From: Bacteroidales bacterium UBA3810 | GTDB taxonomy: Bacteria > Bacteroidota > Bacteroidia > Bacteroidales > Paludibacteraceae | Reading direction: 5' to 3' | NCBI GenBank assembly: GCA_002368645.1 | Contig: DFEE01000033.1 | Location: 1-46,563 of the forward strand | DNA: 46,563 nucleotides | Shown here: positions 1-7,203 of the stretch, one piece after another | Layout: the number at the start of each line of letters is the position of its first letter | Numbering within the stretch: the first letter of the stretch is position 1 | The notes under the pieces: generated by a model | Told to the model about the DNA's origin: nothing | The model's input: only the letters and a program-made list of their open reading frames with translations | The model's database searches: none | Made by a program: the position numbers and the translations under genes

Positions 1-137
1 TTTCTCAATCGCTCAATGAGCAACATCCCCCAACCGTTCCGTAGCAGTATCTCATGCGCCTCAAAACGCACCTCTTCCTCGGAAGGAACAGGCAGTCCTG
101 ACGGCGCAAAAATCATATCAATGGAGCGATCTATCAT
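1..137 (-). CDS. Unknown protein, N-terminal part (runs off window)
   Basis: An open frame reads leftward from an ATG at 137 to the window edge, about 45 codons with no stop. The protein begins MIDRSIDMIFAPSGLPVPSE and continues with an acidic stretch and a helical segment ending LLIERLR. I do not recognise the family. There is no signal peptide or membrane segment in the visible part, so a cytoplasmic protein is likely. The nearest promoter on this strand is the one at 284-314, which belongs to the deleted copy of the membrane-protein gene, so this gene may now be read from that promoter through a leader of about 140 nt. The start is the first ATG in frame; a second ATG follows at codon 8. 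Confidence 0.45.
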   Translation of the reverse strand, partial: MIDRSIDMIFAPSGLPVPSEEEVRFEAHEILLRNGWGMLLIERLR

Positions 138-168
138 AGCGTTTAGCAAGTTCAATATATGACGGAGG

Positions 169-261
169 TTAAGTTATGTTATTACCGACCGGAAAATGAT
201 GTGCATGCGTTTTCAGTCGGGGAGGTGTGTCTGTTAGTGTAACAGCAATGGTTTCTGACAT
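169..261 (-). pseudogene. Internally deleted copy of the membrane/zinc-ribbon gene
   Basis: This stretch and its promoter repeat the two ends of the gene at 5755-6312. Bases 238-348 match about 6290-6400 (start codon, first codons and promoter), and bases 175-237 match about 5747-5808 (last codons and stop). The roughly 480 bases between are missing. The start codon at 261 and MSETIAV are kept. After the junction the frame is shifted relative to the parental C-terminus, giving a 30-codon frame ending at 169 that lacks every membrane segment and the cysteine motif. Point differences between the copies show that the duplication is not brand new. A function for the 30-aa product is unlikely. Confidence 0.75.
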
Positions 262-283
262 ATTTCTTTTTTTTATGCGGCTG

Positions 284-314
284 CAAAGTTACTGCATTTT
301 TCGGAATTACGCAA
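284..314 (-). promoter_or_regulatory. Bacteroidetes-type promoter (copy)
   Basis: Read on the minus strand: TTG, 20 bases, TAACTTTG. This is the -33/-7 arrangement of the Bacteroidetes primary sigma factor. It is the duplicate of the promoter at 6335-6365 and is intact, so the deleted gene copy, and possibly the gene starting at 137, can still be transcribed. Confidence 0.7.
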
Positions 315-350
315 GAATTTGTAAAGAAAAATCATTTTTGCGCAGATTTT

Positions 351-380
351 AGTCGAAAGTCGAAAGTCGAAAGTCGAAAG
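351..380. repeat. 7-bp tandem repeat (agtcgaa, about 4 copies)
   Basis: Four head-to-tail copies of agtcgaa plus two bases, in the gene-free stretch 262-608. The core tcgaaagt recurs in the 11-bp tandem repeat at 37210-37253. It is non-coding. Confidence 0.85.
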
Positions 381-382
381 CA

Positions 383-450
383 GCTGCCGTGACGGCAGTG
401 TCGGCGACGCTGCGGAGCAAGGGGGGCAGTAGCCGCAGGGGCTGTGCAGC
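383..450. repeat. Dispersed GC-rich intergenic repeat, copy 1
   Basis: Bases 383-406 are identical to 6627-6650 and contain a hairpin (CTGCCG, TGA loop, CGGCAG). Bases 441-450 match 6651-6660. Copy 1 carries 34 extra bases (407-440) between the shared parts. The rest of 451-543 shows no gene that I can support. Confidence 0.6.
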
Positions 451-543
451 GTCTTAGTCAAAAGTCGCTGCCGACGCGACAGTGGCGGTTCTCTCGCCTT
501 AGGCATCCGCCATGTTTGGTGGATTTTGTTGGCAAGAGAGCAC

Positions 544-581
544 AAAAAAAGAGACGAAGCACTATGTAAGTGCTCCGCCTC
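544..581 (-). terminator. Rho-independent terminator of the surface-protein operon
   Basis: On the minus strand a 12-bp stem (bases 570-581 with 551-562, two G-U pairs) closes a 7-nt loop and is followed by seven T's. It lies just downstream of the stop codon at 609 and closes the two-gene minus-strand operon. Confidence 0.9.
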
Positions 582-608
582 TGGGGAGAATAGCAGTAAT
601 ACTATGAT

Positions 609-3074
609 TTATTTGACTCTTGCACCGCGGGCATCAAAGAGTCGCCCGTCATAAAGAATATAGAGTGCACCGTCAATGATTAGTTTTTGAGTGTCGGTAT
701 CCGAATTACGGGTCATTACCTCCTCAATACCGGAAACCGGATTAGCGGGGTCTTGGAAGAGTGCCTGCAGATAGATGTCGCCGCTGACGGTAACCGTACG
801 CATAGCATTCTTGTCGCCATCGGACCAACGGACAAACTCATACCCCTCTTTGGCGATAGCAGCAATCTGAGTGGACGGGTCGGAGCAATCCGGGATACGC
901 GTCATCATCGTCGTTCCCATGTTGTAGTCATTGGGCTCTATCTTGAACATATAACCGAGCACACCGTCAATCTGGCAGCCGTGGTCTTTTTCTTTGAAGA
1001 GCGCGCAGATATTCACATTTTGGTTCACCTCGCTCCAGTTGCGCGGGTTTTCGGTAGTACCGTCACTCCAGATAACGAACTCGTAACCGGTGTTCGGACG
1101 GGCATAAGCGCGAGCGGACTTGTCGTCGCAGGTCGGTATTCTGACTTCTACAGAACCATACTCACTATTGTCAGAGAAAGCATTGAAAGAGAATGGGAAG
1201 GTGCCATTGCTCTCACAACTTGCCTCTATAAAATGCGCTACAAGGTGCATATCTCTGTTTACATCCGCTATGTTAGTGACAGGTTCGTATGAATAAACAA
1301 CATTGCCATTATCCACATCTACCCATGCTTCAAATGTGTATCCGGCAAAACCGGAAGCACTTATACGCGCAGACGAATCATCGCAACTTGGAATCTTATA
1401 GATTGCCACTGCGCCTTGTTGCGCATTTGCACTCTCTACATCTAATCTATATGGGAAAGTCCCATTAGTGGAGCAGTCCGCTTCCACGAAATAGGCTTGC
1501 AGATTCATATTGCGGTTCACATTGGCAATAGAAGTGATGGGTTCATACGAATACACCAGATTATTATCCACATCGTACCACGCCTCGAAAGCATAGCCTG
1601 CATAGGGATAGGCGGCAATCCGGGCGGACGCGTCATCACAATCCGGAGCCTTGAATATTTGGGTTGTGCCTGCCTGCGGCATATTGGCACTCAGGTTCAA
1701 CTGATAGGGGAAGACACCATTGGTGGAGCAGTCTGCTTCCACGAAATAGGCTTGCAGATTCATGTCGCGATTGACATTCGCAATAGTAGTTTGCGGCTGA
1801 TACGAATACACCACATTATTATCCATATCGTACCACGCCTCGAAAGCATAGCCTGCATAGGGATAGGCGGCAATCTGGGCGGACGCATCATCACAATCCG
1901 GAGCCTTGAGTATTTGGGTTGTGCCTGCCTGCGGCATATTGGCACTCAGGTTCAACTGATAGGGGAAGACACCATTGGTGGAGCAGTCCGATTTAACCCA
2001 CTGCGCAGAAAGGTGCATGTCGCGATTGACATTCGCAATAGTAGTTTGCGGCTGATACGAATACACCACATTATTATCCACATCATACCACGCCTCAAAA
2101 GCATAGCCCGCATAGGGGTAAGCGGCTATTTGAGCGGAAGTATTATCACAATCAGGCTCTTTAGTTACCGTGATAGAACCCTTTGCGGCATCGCTATTCA
2201 GCACCTCAAAGGCGTAAGGGAAATTGCCGGCAACGCTGACGCTGCTCCAATAACCGGAATTGTAATTGCTCACATAATTACAGGGCACATACACATGCGC
2301 AGAGGAAGGAATACCGCTGAATGTGGTGGATTGAATCGAAGGAGCGGCACCATTCTTGTTAATATATATACCCCGTACATTTCCGCATTGGTAGAAGACG
2401 TTTGCCTCCATCGAATTGAGCAAAGAAGATGTAGTACCTACCGCCCCGAAAAATACATATTCGAGCGAGCTGCAATTTCCGAAGAAGTAGTTGGTCACTT
2501 TCTCACATGCAGCGGGCAACACAATAGACTTCAAATTGCTGCATCCGTAGAAAATAGCTGTCGCATTATCGGCAACATAGAAGTTTGATACGGAATTATA
2601 TTGCGTAAAAGTGACATTCTTCAGTGCACCGCATGCAGAGAAAATATATTCACCGTTAAACGAAATATCCGAACTTTTGATGGTAACGTCTTGCAAACTT
2701 GAACAACCATAGAACGCGTATTTCCCAATGGCAATCAACGAGCTGTTAACCGTGATGGAAGTGAGGTTCGTGCATTGATAAAACGCATTATCTGAGATTG
2801 TACTTACCGTAAATGAATGGCCGCCATAATTCACTTGACCGGGGATTGTAATACTTCCTGAAACATAATTGGAGTTGCTACTCTGCTCCGCTTTAGGCAA
2901 CACTATGGCATCGTATGTATCCGCGATGCCCATCTCCGGCCAGGCGGAGTGTGTGAGGCGGTAATAAAGTCCGTTGATTAGTGTTTTTTCTGCAATGGTC
3001 TCATTAACATAAGCTGCGGTCGCATTACCTACCATCAAAAGGCAAGCCGCTAATGTAATCCATAATTTTTTCAT
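609..3074 (-). CDS. Secreted BspA-type LRR protein with InlB-like repeats
   Basis: An 821-aa secreted surface protein. The start is set at 3074 because MKKLWITLAACLLMVG begins a clean signal peptide ending near NATAA; the frame stays open 15 codons further upstream. About residues 75-280 are BspA/LRR_5-type leucine-rich repeats (for example ISDNAFYQCTNLTSITV). Then come several 85-residue repeats of the divergent InlB type (GYAFEAWYD, then NVNRDMNLQAYF), two of them nearly identical, plus two more diverged ones ending GYEFVRWSDG. The last ~26 residues (QKLIIDGALYILYDGRLFDA) carry the C-terminal cassette shared by eight proteins of this window. Family knowledge suggests adhesion or binding of host or glycan surfaces; the ligand is unknown. 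It is the second gene of an operon with the gene at 3131-5233. Confidence 0.85.
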   Translation of the reverse strand: MKKLWITLAACLLMVGNATAAYVNETIAEKTLINGLYYRLTHSAWPEMGIADTYDAIVLPKAEQSSNSNYVSGSITIPGQVNYGGHSFTVSTISDNAFYQCTNLTSITVNSSLIAIGKYAFYGCSSLQDVTIKSSDISFNGEYIFSACGALKNVTFTQYNSVSNFYVADNATAIFYGCSNLKSIVLPAACEKVTNYFFGNCSSLEYVFFGAVGTTSSLLNSMEANVFYQCGNVRGIYINKNGAAPSIQSTTFSGIPSSAHVYVPCNYVSNYNSGYWSSVSVAGNFPYAFEVLNSDAAKGSITVTKEPDCDNTSAQIAAYPYAGYAFEAWYDVDNNVVYSYQPQTTIANVNRDMHLSAQWVKSDCSTNGVFPYQLNLSANMPQAGTTQILKAPDCDDASAQIAAYPYAGYAFEAWYDMDNNVVYSYQPQTTIANVNRDMNLQAYFVEADCSTNGVFPYQLNLSANMPQAGTTQIFKAPDCDDASARIAAYPYAGYAFEAWYDVDNNLVYSYEPITSIANVNRNMNLQAYFVEADCSTNGTFPYRLDVESANAQQGAVAIYKIPSCDDSSARISASGFAGYTFEAWVDVDNGNVVYSYEPVTNIADVNRDMHLVAHFIEASCESNGTFPFSFNAFSDNSEYGSVEVRIPTCDDKSARAYARPNTGYEFVIWSDGTTENPRNWSEVNQNVNICALFKEKDHGCQIDGVLGYMFKIEPNDYNMGTTMMTRIPDCSDPSTQIAAIAKEGYEFVRWSDGDKNAMRTVTVSGDIYLQALFQDPANPVSGIEEVMTRNSDTDTQKLIIDGALYILYDGRLFDARGARVK
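1216..2235 (-). repeat. 255-bp in-frame tandem repeats
   Basis: Units begin at 1471, 1726 and 1981 (exact 255-base spacing, 85 codons), with a more diverged unit on the left. The units at 1471-1725 and 1726-1980 differ at only a few positions, which indicates recent duplication or gene conversion. Confidence 0.85.
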
Positions 3075-3090
3075 ACGTTGTTTTGGGGCT

Positions 3091-3104
3091 GTTATATCCC
3101 ATCG
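3091..3104 (-). promoter_or_regulatory. Shared 14-nt leader element, copy 1
   Basis: The minus-strand sequence CGATGGGATATAAC lies 16 bases upstream of the start at 3074. The identical 14-mer lies upstream of the other gene of the operon (5246-5259). It may be a translational or regulatory leader element, or a leftover of gene duplication. Confidence 0.5.
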
Positions 3105-3130
3105 CCCCATCGGTTTCAATGATTATTTAG

Positions 3131-5233
3131 TCAATAAGCGATTTTTACGTGTGCACCTTGGGCATTGAATACAGAGCCATCACCTCGGATAATGTAGACT
3201 TGTCCGTCAATGAGAACTTTGTTTACCTTTTCATTGGAGAAGATGTTATCTATGCCTGTTGGTTTAAGAACAAAGTTTGCAGTAATAGTTACATTCTCCG
3301 TTACGGTCAAACCGGTTGTTTCATCGTAGTTTTCCCAACTTTCGAATACATAACCCTCATCTGCAGTGGCTGTCAGGAAGATTACTTTGCCATACTCTAT
3401 TTCCTGACTCAAATCCACAGGATTATTGTCCGCATCTTTAGCCGTTACGGAGCCGTTTTCGGCCACAACTGTCACCATATAGGTATTAATGGTATAAGTA
3501 GCCTTAACGGTAATTGCTGCGGTGATGCTGCTGAAATCCTTGTCCCAACCGGCAAAGGTATATCCCTCGCGTGTCGGGTCAGCAGGAGCAGTAGCTGCCT
3601 CTTCAAAGAGTACATCCTCCTCCTTGAGAACTTGGTCATCAAAATCTACGAAGGTTACGTGATAAGAGTTCTTCGTATAAGTAGCCTTAACGGTAATTGC
3701 TGCGGTGATGCTGCTGAAATCCTTGTCCCAACCGGCAAAGGTATATCCCTCTCGTGCCGGGTCAACAGGAGCAGTAGCAGCCTCTTCAAAGAGGACATCT
3801 TCTTCCTTGAGAACTTGGTCATCAAAATCTACGAAGGTTACGTGATAAGCTTTTTTATTGAAAGAAGCAGAAATGGTAGCATTAGCGGTAACGGTGAGTG
3901 AGCCATCCGCTTCGCAACCGCTCCATGCGCCGAACTCGTAGCCCTCATTCGGGGTTGCAATGAAGTGCAGGATAGTTTCTTCTTCCACTGATGTGAGGTC
4001 TATACCGGTCTCTTGCAGAGCGATAGTACCGTTTGCCGGTTGGTCAACCGTAATAGTGTAACTGGGTTTTTGTACAAAAACAACTTGTATAGTCGTATTC
4101 TTGGTTACTTGTAGGGTCATGGGATTAGTGTACTCATTGACAGCACTTTCCCCCTCACGGGTAACCAGATATTGGGCAAACTTATAGCTACTATTCGGAG
4201 TAGCTGTAAAGACTAAGTCGGTGCCATATAATACAGGTTGGCTGAGGTCAACGGTATTTCCGCCGGAAGTAACCGTTACAGAACCATTTGTCGGAGTGGC
4301 TAAGGTTACATTCATTTCTTTTAGTTTGAAAGTGCAACTCACGGTCACATCCCCATTGACAGTAATGGTGCCATCTTGAGCACATCCGCTCCATGTATCT
4401 AATTCATAATTGGCATCGGGAGTCGCCGTGAAATGCAATAATGTACCTTCCGGTACTTCGCTTAAATTAACGGATTCGGTAACATTAATAGAACCATGCT
4501 CCGGCTGCACCAACGTAACGGTATAGGTATTTACCGGCTCTTCCGTAGAAATGACGATATTACCACTGGCACCTTTCTTGTCAATGCCATATCCACCGGA
4601 AGACATACCCGAGCGCACTACTGCTCCGGACGGAGCAATGATATAGCAGTTGGTTACTTCAACATAATCTTGGCGTAGCAACTGAGATACTGTTACATTG
4701 GAGTTATTGATATATGTTTTTCCACCTACACTATTGTTCCCCATACCATAATCACTTTCCGCTACAATAGTTGTATTATTAATACGCAGCGTACCATGAG
4801 CTGTATGAATAGCAAAATAGGTATCGGACTTTGCAGTCAACGAGCCGCTTCCGGTTATGGTCAGATCACTATAGTGGCTAAGTTGAATAGCGCAATAATA
4901 ACCTGTTCCGTTATAGTGCAAAGAGTTTTCTCCTATAAGTTGAACAGTTACTGCCGGAGTGCTATAGGTGCTTTTGGATTCCAATACACTTGCGCTTCCG
5001 GTAAATGATACCCGGGCATTGTTAAGGGTCAATGTCCGGGTGGAAACATCGTAAGTAATGGTACCGGATGCAGTAACGCCGGAGATTTCGTTCAGCGCGG
5101 CTACAATTCCGGTAGGAGAAGTCGCGATGGCATCACTAATCGTTAATCCGCACATCATGAATTCTTCTGAGGCATAAGAGACCTGAAAGATGCAGCATAA
5201 TACTGCCAAAATGAGTAATTTAATCTTTCTCAT
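3131..5233 (-). CDS. Secreted protein with Cthe_2159-like domain and Listeria-Bacteroides repeats
   Basis: A 700-aa secreted protein. The start at 5233 gives MRKIKLLILAVLCCIFQVS, a signal peptide, and sits in the GCTTATG context shared with three other start codons here; ATGs at 5239 and 5257 are also in frame. About residues 30-230 resemble the beta-helical carbohydrate-binding family typified by Cthe_2159 (ITYDVSTRTLTLNNARV, then LTITGSGSLTAKSD). InlB-like repeats follow (GCAQDGTITVNGDVTVSC), then two almost identical 61-residue Listeria-Bacteroides (Flg_new) repeats containing REGYTFAGWDKDF, another InlB-like repeat, and the C-terminal cassette (NKVLIDGQVYIIRGDGSVFN). It is likely surface-exposed and glycan-binding. 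Only 56 bases separate its stop from the start of the next gene. Confidence 0.85.
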   Translation of the reverse strand: MRKIKLLILAVLCCIFQVSYASEEFMMCGLTISDAIATSPTGIVAALNEISGVTASGTITYDVSTRTLTLNNARVSFTGSASVLESKSTYSTPAVTVQLIGENSLHYNGTGYYCAIQLSHYSDLTITGSGSLTAKSDTYFAIHTAHGTLRINNTTIVAESDYGMGNNSVGGKTYINNSNVTVSQLLRQDYVEVTNCYIIAPSGAVVRSGMSSGGYGIDKKGASGNIVISTEEPVNTYTVTLVQPEHGSINVTESVNLSEVPEGTLLHFTATPDANYELDTWSGCAQDGTITVNGDVTVSCTFKLKEMNVTLATPTNGSVTVTSGGNTVDLSQPVLYGTDLVFTATPNSSYKFAQYLVTREGESAVNEYTNPMTLQVTKNTTIQVVFVQKPSYTITVDQPANGTIALQETGIDLTSVEEETILHFIATPNEGYEFGAWSGCEADGSLTVTANATISASFNKKAYHVTFVDFDDQVLKEEDVLFEEAATAPVDPAREGYTFAGWDKDFSSITAAITVKATYTKNSYHVTFVDFDDQVLKEEDVLFEEAATAPADPTREGYTFAGWDKDFSSITAAITVKATYTINTYMVTVVAENGSVTAKDADNNPVDLSQEIEYGKVIFLTATADEGYVFESWENYDETTGLTVTENVTITANFVLKPTGIDNIFSNEKVNKVLIDGQVYIIRGDGSVFNAQGAHVKIAY
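3498..3863 (-). repeat. 183-bp in-frame tandem duplication
   Basis: Two copies, 3498-3680 and 3681-3863, are nearly identical. Each encodes one 61-residue Listeria-Bacteroides repeat. Confidence 0.85.
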
Positions 5234-5245
5234 AAGCATTTGCCG

Positions 5246-5259
5246 GTTATATCCCATCG
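5246..5259 (-). promoter_or_regulatory. Shared 14-nt leader element, copy 2
   Basis: Identical to the element at 3091-3104, 12 bases upstream of the start at 5233. Confidence 0.5.
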
Positions 5260-5350
5260 GCGCTTCGGGTTTTAAAGTTTGTTTGTATTGTTGATTTTTG
5301 TTTTCCGGATTCCGGACCGCTTCGCTATCCTAAATAAACTATAGATATAC

Positions 5351-5385
5351 GAAAAGACGGCGCGCACGATTAGTGCACACCGTCT
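5351..5385 (-). terminator. Terminator-like hairpin in the operon leader
   Basis: On the minus strand a 13-bp stem (5385-5373 with 5367-5355, two G-U pairs) with loop TAATC is followed by TTTT. It lies about 210 nt downstream of the promoter at 5602-5633 and about 120 nt upstream of the start at 5233, so it could attenuate the operon or end a separate short RNA. On the plus strand there is no T run. Confidence 0.65.
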
Positions 5386-5601
5386 GTAACGCTGCGAATA
5401 TATTGATTTTGCTTACCTTCCGCCTATTCGTATGGGGGGGGGTAAACATCTGGTTAACAATTCGTTGCATAGGGTGTTCCCTGTTCGGTAAAAGCATAAG
5501 GAGTTGTGGGAGAATGTTTGAGGGGTTGGAACCTATATGTTTAATCAAAGTGCTGTCTGCCATTTTGCGTCAAGTTACTGACAACTTATACAAATCGGCT
5601 G
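5386..5601 (-). promoter_or_regulatory. Long untranslated leader of the surface-protein operon
   Basis: This gene-free stretch lies between the promoter at 5602-5633 and the hairpin at 5355-5385. It contains a run of nine C's on the transcribed strand (5434-5442). A 74-codon frame (ATG at 5563, end 5339) crosses the C run and the hairpin; I recognise nothing in it and do not call it a gene. The leader may be a cis-acting RNA, a short RNA, or a leader-peptide region. Confidence 0.4.
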
Positions 5602-5633
5602 CAAAACTACAAAAAAAAATCCGAATGTGCAAA
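5602..5633 (-). promoter_or_regulatory. Bacteroidetes-type promoter of the surface-protein operon
   Basis: Minus strand: TTTG, 20 bases, TAGTTTTG, a full match to the -33/-7 pattern. Transcription would start near 5595 and run leftward into the leader. Bases 5634-5754 hold nothing else that I recognise. Confidence 0.75.
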
Positions 5634-5754
5634 TAAAATTCATTTTTGCGCACATTTTGTCGGTTAAGGTATGGTTTGATGGCGGTTTTATCCTGTTGCC
5701 TCTTCCGTTATTGTTGTTGATGTAATAGTTATTGATGATAGTTGTGTTACGTTA

Positions 5755-6312
5755 TTACCGCCCGGAAAATGATGTGCATGAGTTTTCATTTGGGGAGGTG
5801 TGTCTGTTATAGAGATTACATTTTATTTCATAGTCATTATAATAATCACATCGATTACAAATCAGTCCATTATATGGTCTCTTTTCTTCATCCGAATCGT
5901 TATAGGAGCGGCGATTGGATTCGGAGGAGTACGATCTCTTCGATTGCCGTGTCATGGCTTCGTAAGCAGCAGGGCTGACGATGCAAGCTCCTATAATGGC
6001 ACATGCAAGACAAACAACAGAGGACCACATACCGTTGCCAAAAAGTAATCCAATGAGCCATCCGACGCCACCTCCTACCGCAAGCCCTGCAACTGTTCTC
6101 CAAACATTATCAAAATCTTTCACCAGAAAAAAAACAAGACCAATGGCAGCACCAATATACGCACATGTATGCCATATTCCGTCTCCAAAAATTACCCCTA
6201 CAGCAGCCCCTATTATCCCAAAGAGCATAAGAAGACCTATATATCCTGCAATAATCTTGTACAGGAGAATCATTAAGATAATAAATACAATTACAGCAAT
6301 AGTTTCTGACAT
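5755..6312 (-). CDS. Small membrane protein with C-terminal four-cysteine motif
   Basis: A 185-aa protein. The first ~120 residues are strongly hydrophobic with glycine-rich membrane segments (VIVFIILMILLYKIIAG, FGIIGAAVGVIFGDG, AGLAVGGGVGWLIGLLFGNG, VVCLACAIIGACIV). A serine- and charge-rich linker (120-148) follows, then a motif with Cys152, Cys155, Cys165 and Cys179 (C-x2-C-x9-C-x13-C) that resembles a small zinc ribbon facing the cytoplasm or periplasm. I do not recognise a named family. It has its own promoter 23 bases upstream and no partner gene in an operon. A second copy of its ends lies at 169-348 with the middle deleted, so the gene has been duplicated in this region. Confidence 0.75.
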   Translation of the reverse strand: MSETIAVIVFIILMILLYKIIAGYIGLLMLFGIIGAAVGVIFGDGIWHTCAYIGAAIGLVFFLVKDFDNVWRTVAGLAVGGGVGWLIGLLFGNGMWSSVVCLACAIIGACIVSPAAYEAMTRQSKRSYSSESNRRSYNDSDEEKRPYNGLICNRCDYYNDYEIKCNLYNRHTSPNENSCTSFSGR

Positions 6313-6334
6313 ATTTCTTTTTTTTATGCGGCTG

Positions 6335-6365
6335 CAAAGTTACTGCATTTTTCGGAATTACGCAA
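6335..6365 (-). promoter_or_regulatory. Bacteroidetes-type promoter of the membrane-protein gene
   Basis: Minus strand: TTG, 20 bases, TAACTTTG. The expected start point is near 6328, which gives a leader of only about 16 nt before the ATG at 6312. Confidence 0.75.
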
Positions 6366-6445
6366 GAATTTGCAAAGAAAAATCATTTTTGCGCAGATTT
6401 TGTCGGTTAAGGTGTGGAAAAAATATAACAAAAACATAAAAAACC

Positions 6446-6567
6446 CCTTTAGTGTTTGCAGTCCTGCGGACTATCTATATTCGGCTGTTTGTGTGCCTTA
6501 GAATGCAAGCATCCAAGCCCCACAACCATCCAAATATATACCTCTATGAGGTTGCAAACACTAAAGG
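6446..6567. mobile_element. MITE-like element with 15-bp perfect terminal inverted repeats
   Basis: Bases 6446-6460 (CCTTTAGTGTTTGCA) are the exact reverse complement of 6553-6567. Inside are two small hairpins (GTCC-TGC-GGAC at 6461-6471 and ACCTC-TAT-GAGGT at 6540-6552) and no open frame of note. Outside, the 12-mer aaacataaaaaa occurs at 6432-6443 and again at 6572-6583 and could be a target-site duplication, though it is AT-rich. A structured RNA with a long closing stem is the alternative. Confidence 0.5.
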
Positions 6568-6626
6568 ACATAAACATAAAAAATGCTAATGGTGAATTTT
6601 CCGGGAGAGCGGGTTACCAGGATACC

Positions 6627-6660
6627 GCTGCCGTGACGGCAGTGTCGGCGGCTGTGCAGC
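6627..6660. repeat. Dispersed GC-rich intergenic repeat, copy 2
   Basis: It shares 24 identical bases with 383-406 and a further 10 with 441-450; here the two parts are contiguous. It includes the CTGCCG/CGGCAG hairpin. Confidence 0.6.
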
Positions 6661-6695
6661 GGGGAGAGAGGGTTGCACAAAAAAATGCAGAATTA

Positions 6696-6727
6696 TTTGC
6701 ACATATGAAAAAAAAGTTGTAATTTTG
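6696..6727 (+). promoter_or_regulatory. Bacteroidetes-type promoter
   Basis: TTTG at 6696, 20 bases, TAATTTTG ending at 6727. It lies 19 bases before the ATG at 6747, so the leader is very short. Confidence 0.85.
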
Positions 6728-6746
6728 CAGAGCAAATCAATCAACT

Positions 6747-7151
6747 ATGACCAAACAGGAAATAGACAGCAGAGCGGAGGAGGCTCGGACTCTGCATCAG
6801 AAAGGGTTTAATTGTGCGCAAGCGGTGTTTGCCGCATGTGCGGATTTGTATGGTATTGAGCGTGAGCAGGCACTGAGATTGGCAGCCTCATTCGGCGGAG
6901 GGATGGGCAATATGCGCGAAACGTGCGGTTGTTGCTCCGCAATGTTCCTCATTGAGGGTCTGCGCTCCGGTTCTGCAACGGAAGGAGACCGCGCGGGAAA
7001 ACTGAATAACTACCAACGCGTTCAGGCGCTGGCGGCAACGTTCGCCAAACAACATGGCGGCTCAATCATCTGCAGGGAACTGTTGGCGAATCCGAATAAC
7101 CCCTCCTGTACCGAAAAATGTGCCAATGCAGTGAAGATTGTACTGGAATAA
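6747..7151 (+). CDS. C_GCAxxG_C_C family protein
   Basis: A 134-aa protein of the C_GCAxxG_C_C family. It has the family cysteine pattern: GFNCAQAV near residue 25, FGGGMGNM near 50, then ETCGCCSAMFLIEGL. Conserved cysteines near the C-terminus (NPSCTEKCANAV) complete the set. The family is thought to be redox- or metal-related, but its exact role is not established. There is no signal peptide. It is a single-gene unit: its promoter is at 6696-6727 and its terminator at 7164-7190. Confidence 0.9.
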   Translation: MTKQEIDSRAEEARTLHQKGFNCAQAVFAACADLYGIEREQALRLAASFGGGMGNMRETCGCCSAMFLIEGLRSGSATEGDRAGKLNNYQRVQALAATFAKQHGGSIICRELLANPNNPSCTEKCANAVKIVLE

Positions 7152-7163
7152 TACTATCCACGG

Positions 7164-7190
7164 GGTCTGCCAATTTGGCAGGCCTTTTTT
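7164..7190 (+). terminator. Rho-independent terminator
   Basis: GGTCTGCC, loop AATTT, GGCAGGCC (8 bp with one G-U), then six T's. It lies 12 bases after the stop at 7151. Confidence 0.9.
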
Positions 7191-7203
7191 GTTTATAGGG
7201 GCT

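Noticed and set aside
273..545. 90-codon minus-strand frame in the first intergenic region
   Set aside because: It runs through tandem and dispersed repeats, the promoter of the deleted copy, and most of the spacer; no domain or start signal.
1497..2588. 363-codon plus-strand frame opposite the LRR protein gene
   Set aside because: Its repeats merely mirror the 255-bp repeats of the real minus-strand gene.
5373..5636. 87-codon plus-strand frame over the leader region
   Set aside because: It spans the minus-strand promoter, poly-C tract and hairpin; no plus-strand promoter or family match.
6446..6567. Complete insertion sequence
   Set aside because: Only 122 bp and no transposase frame; at most a non-autonomous element.
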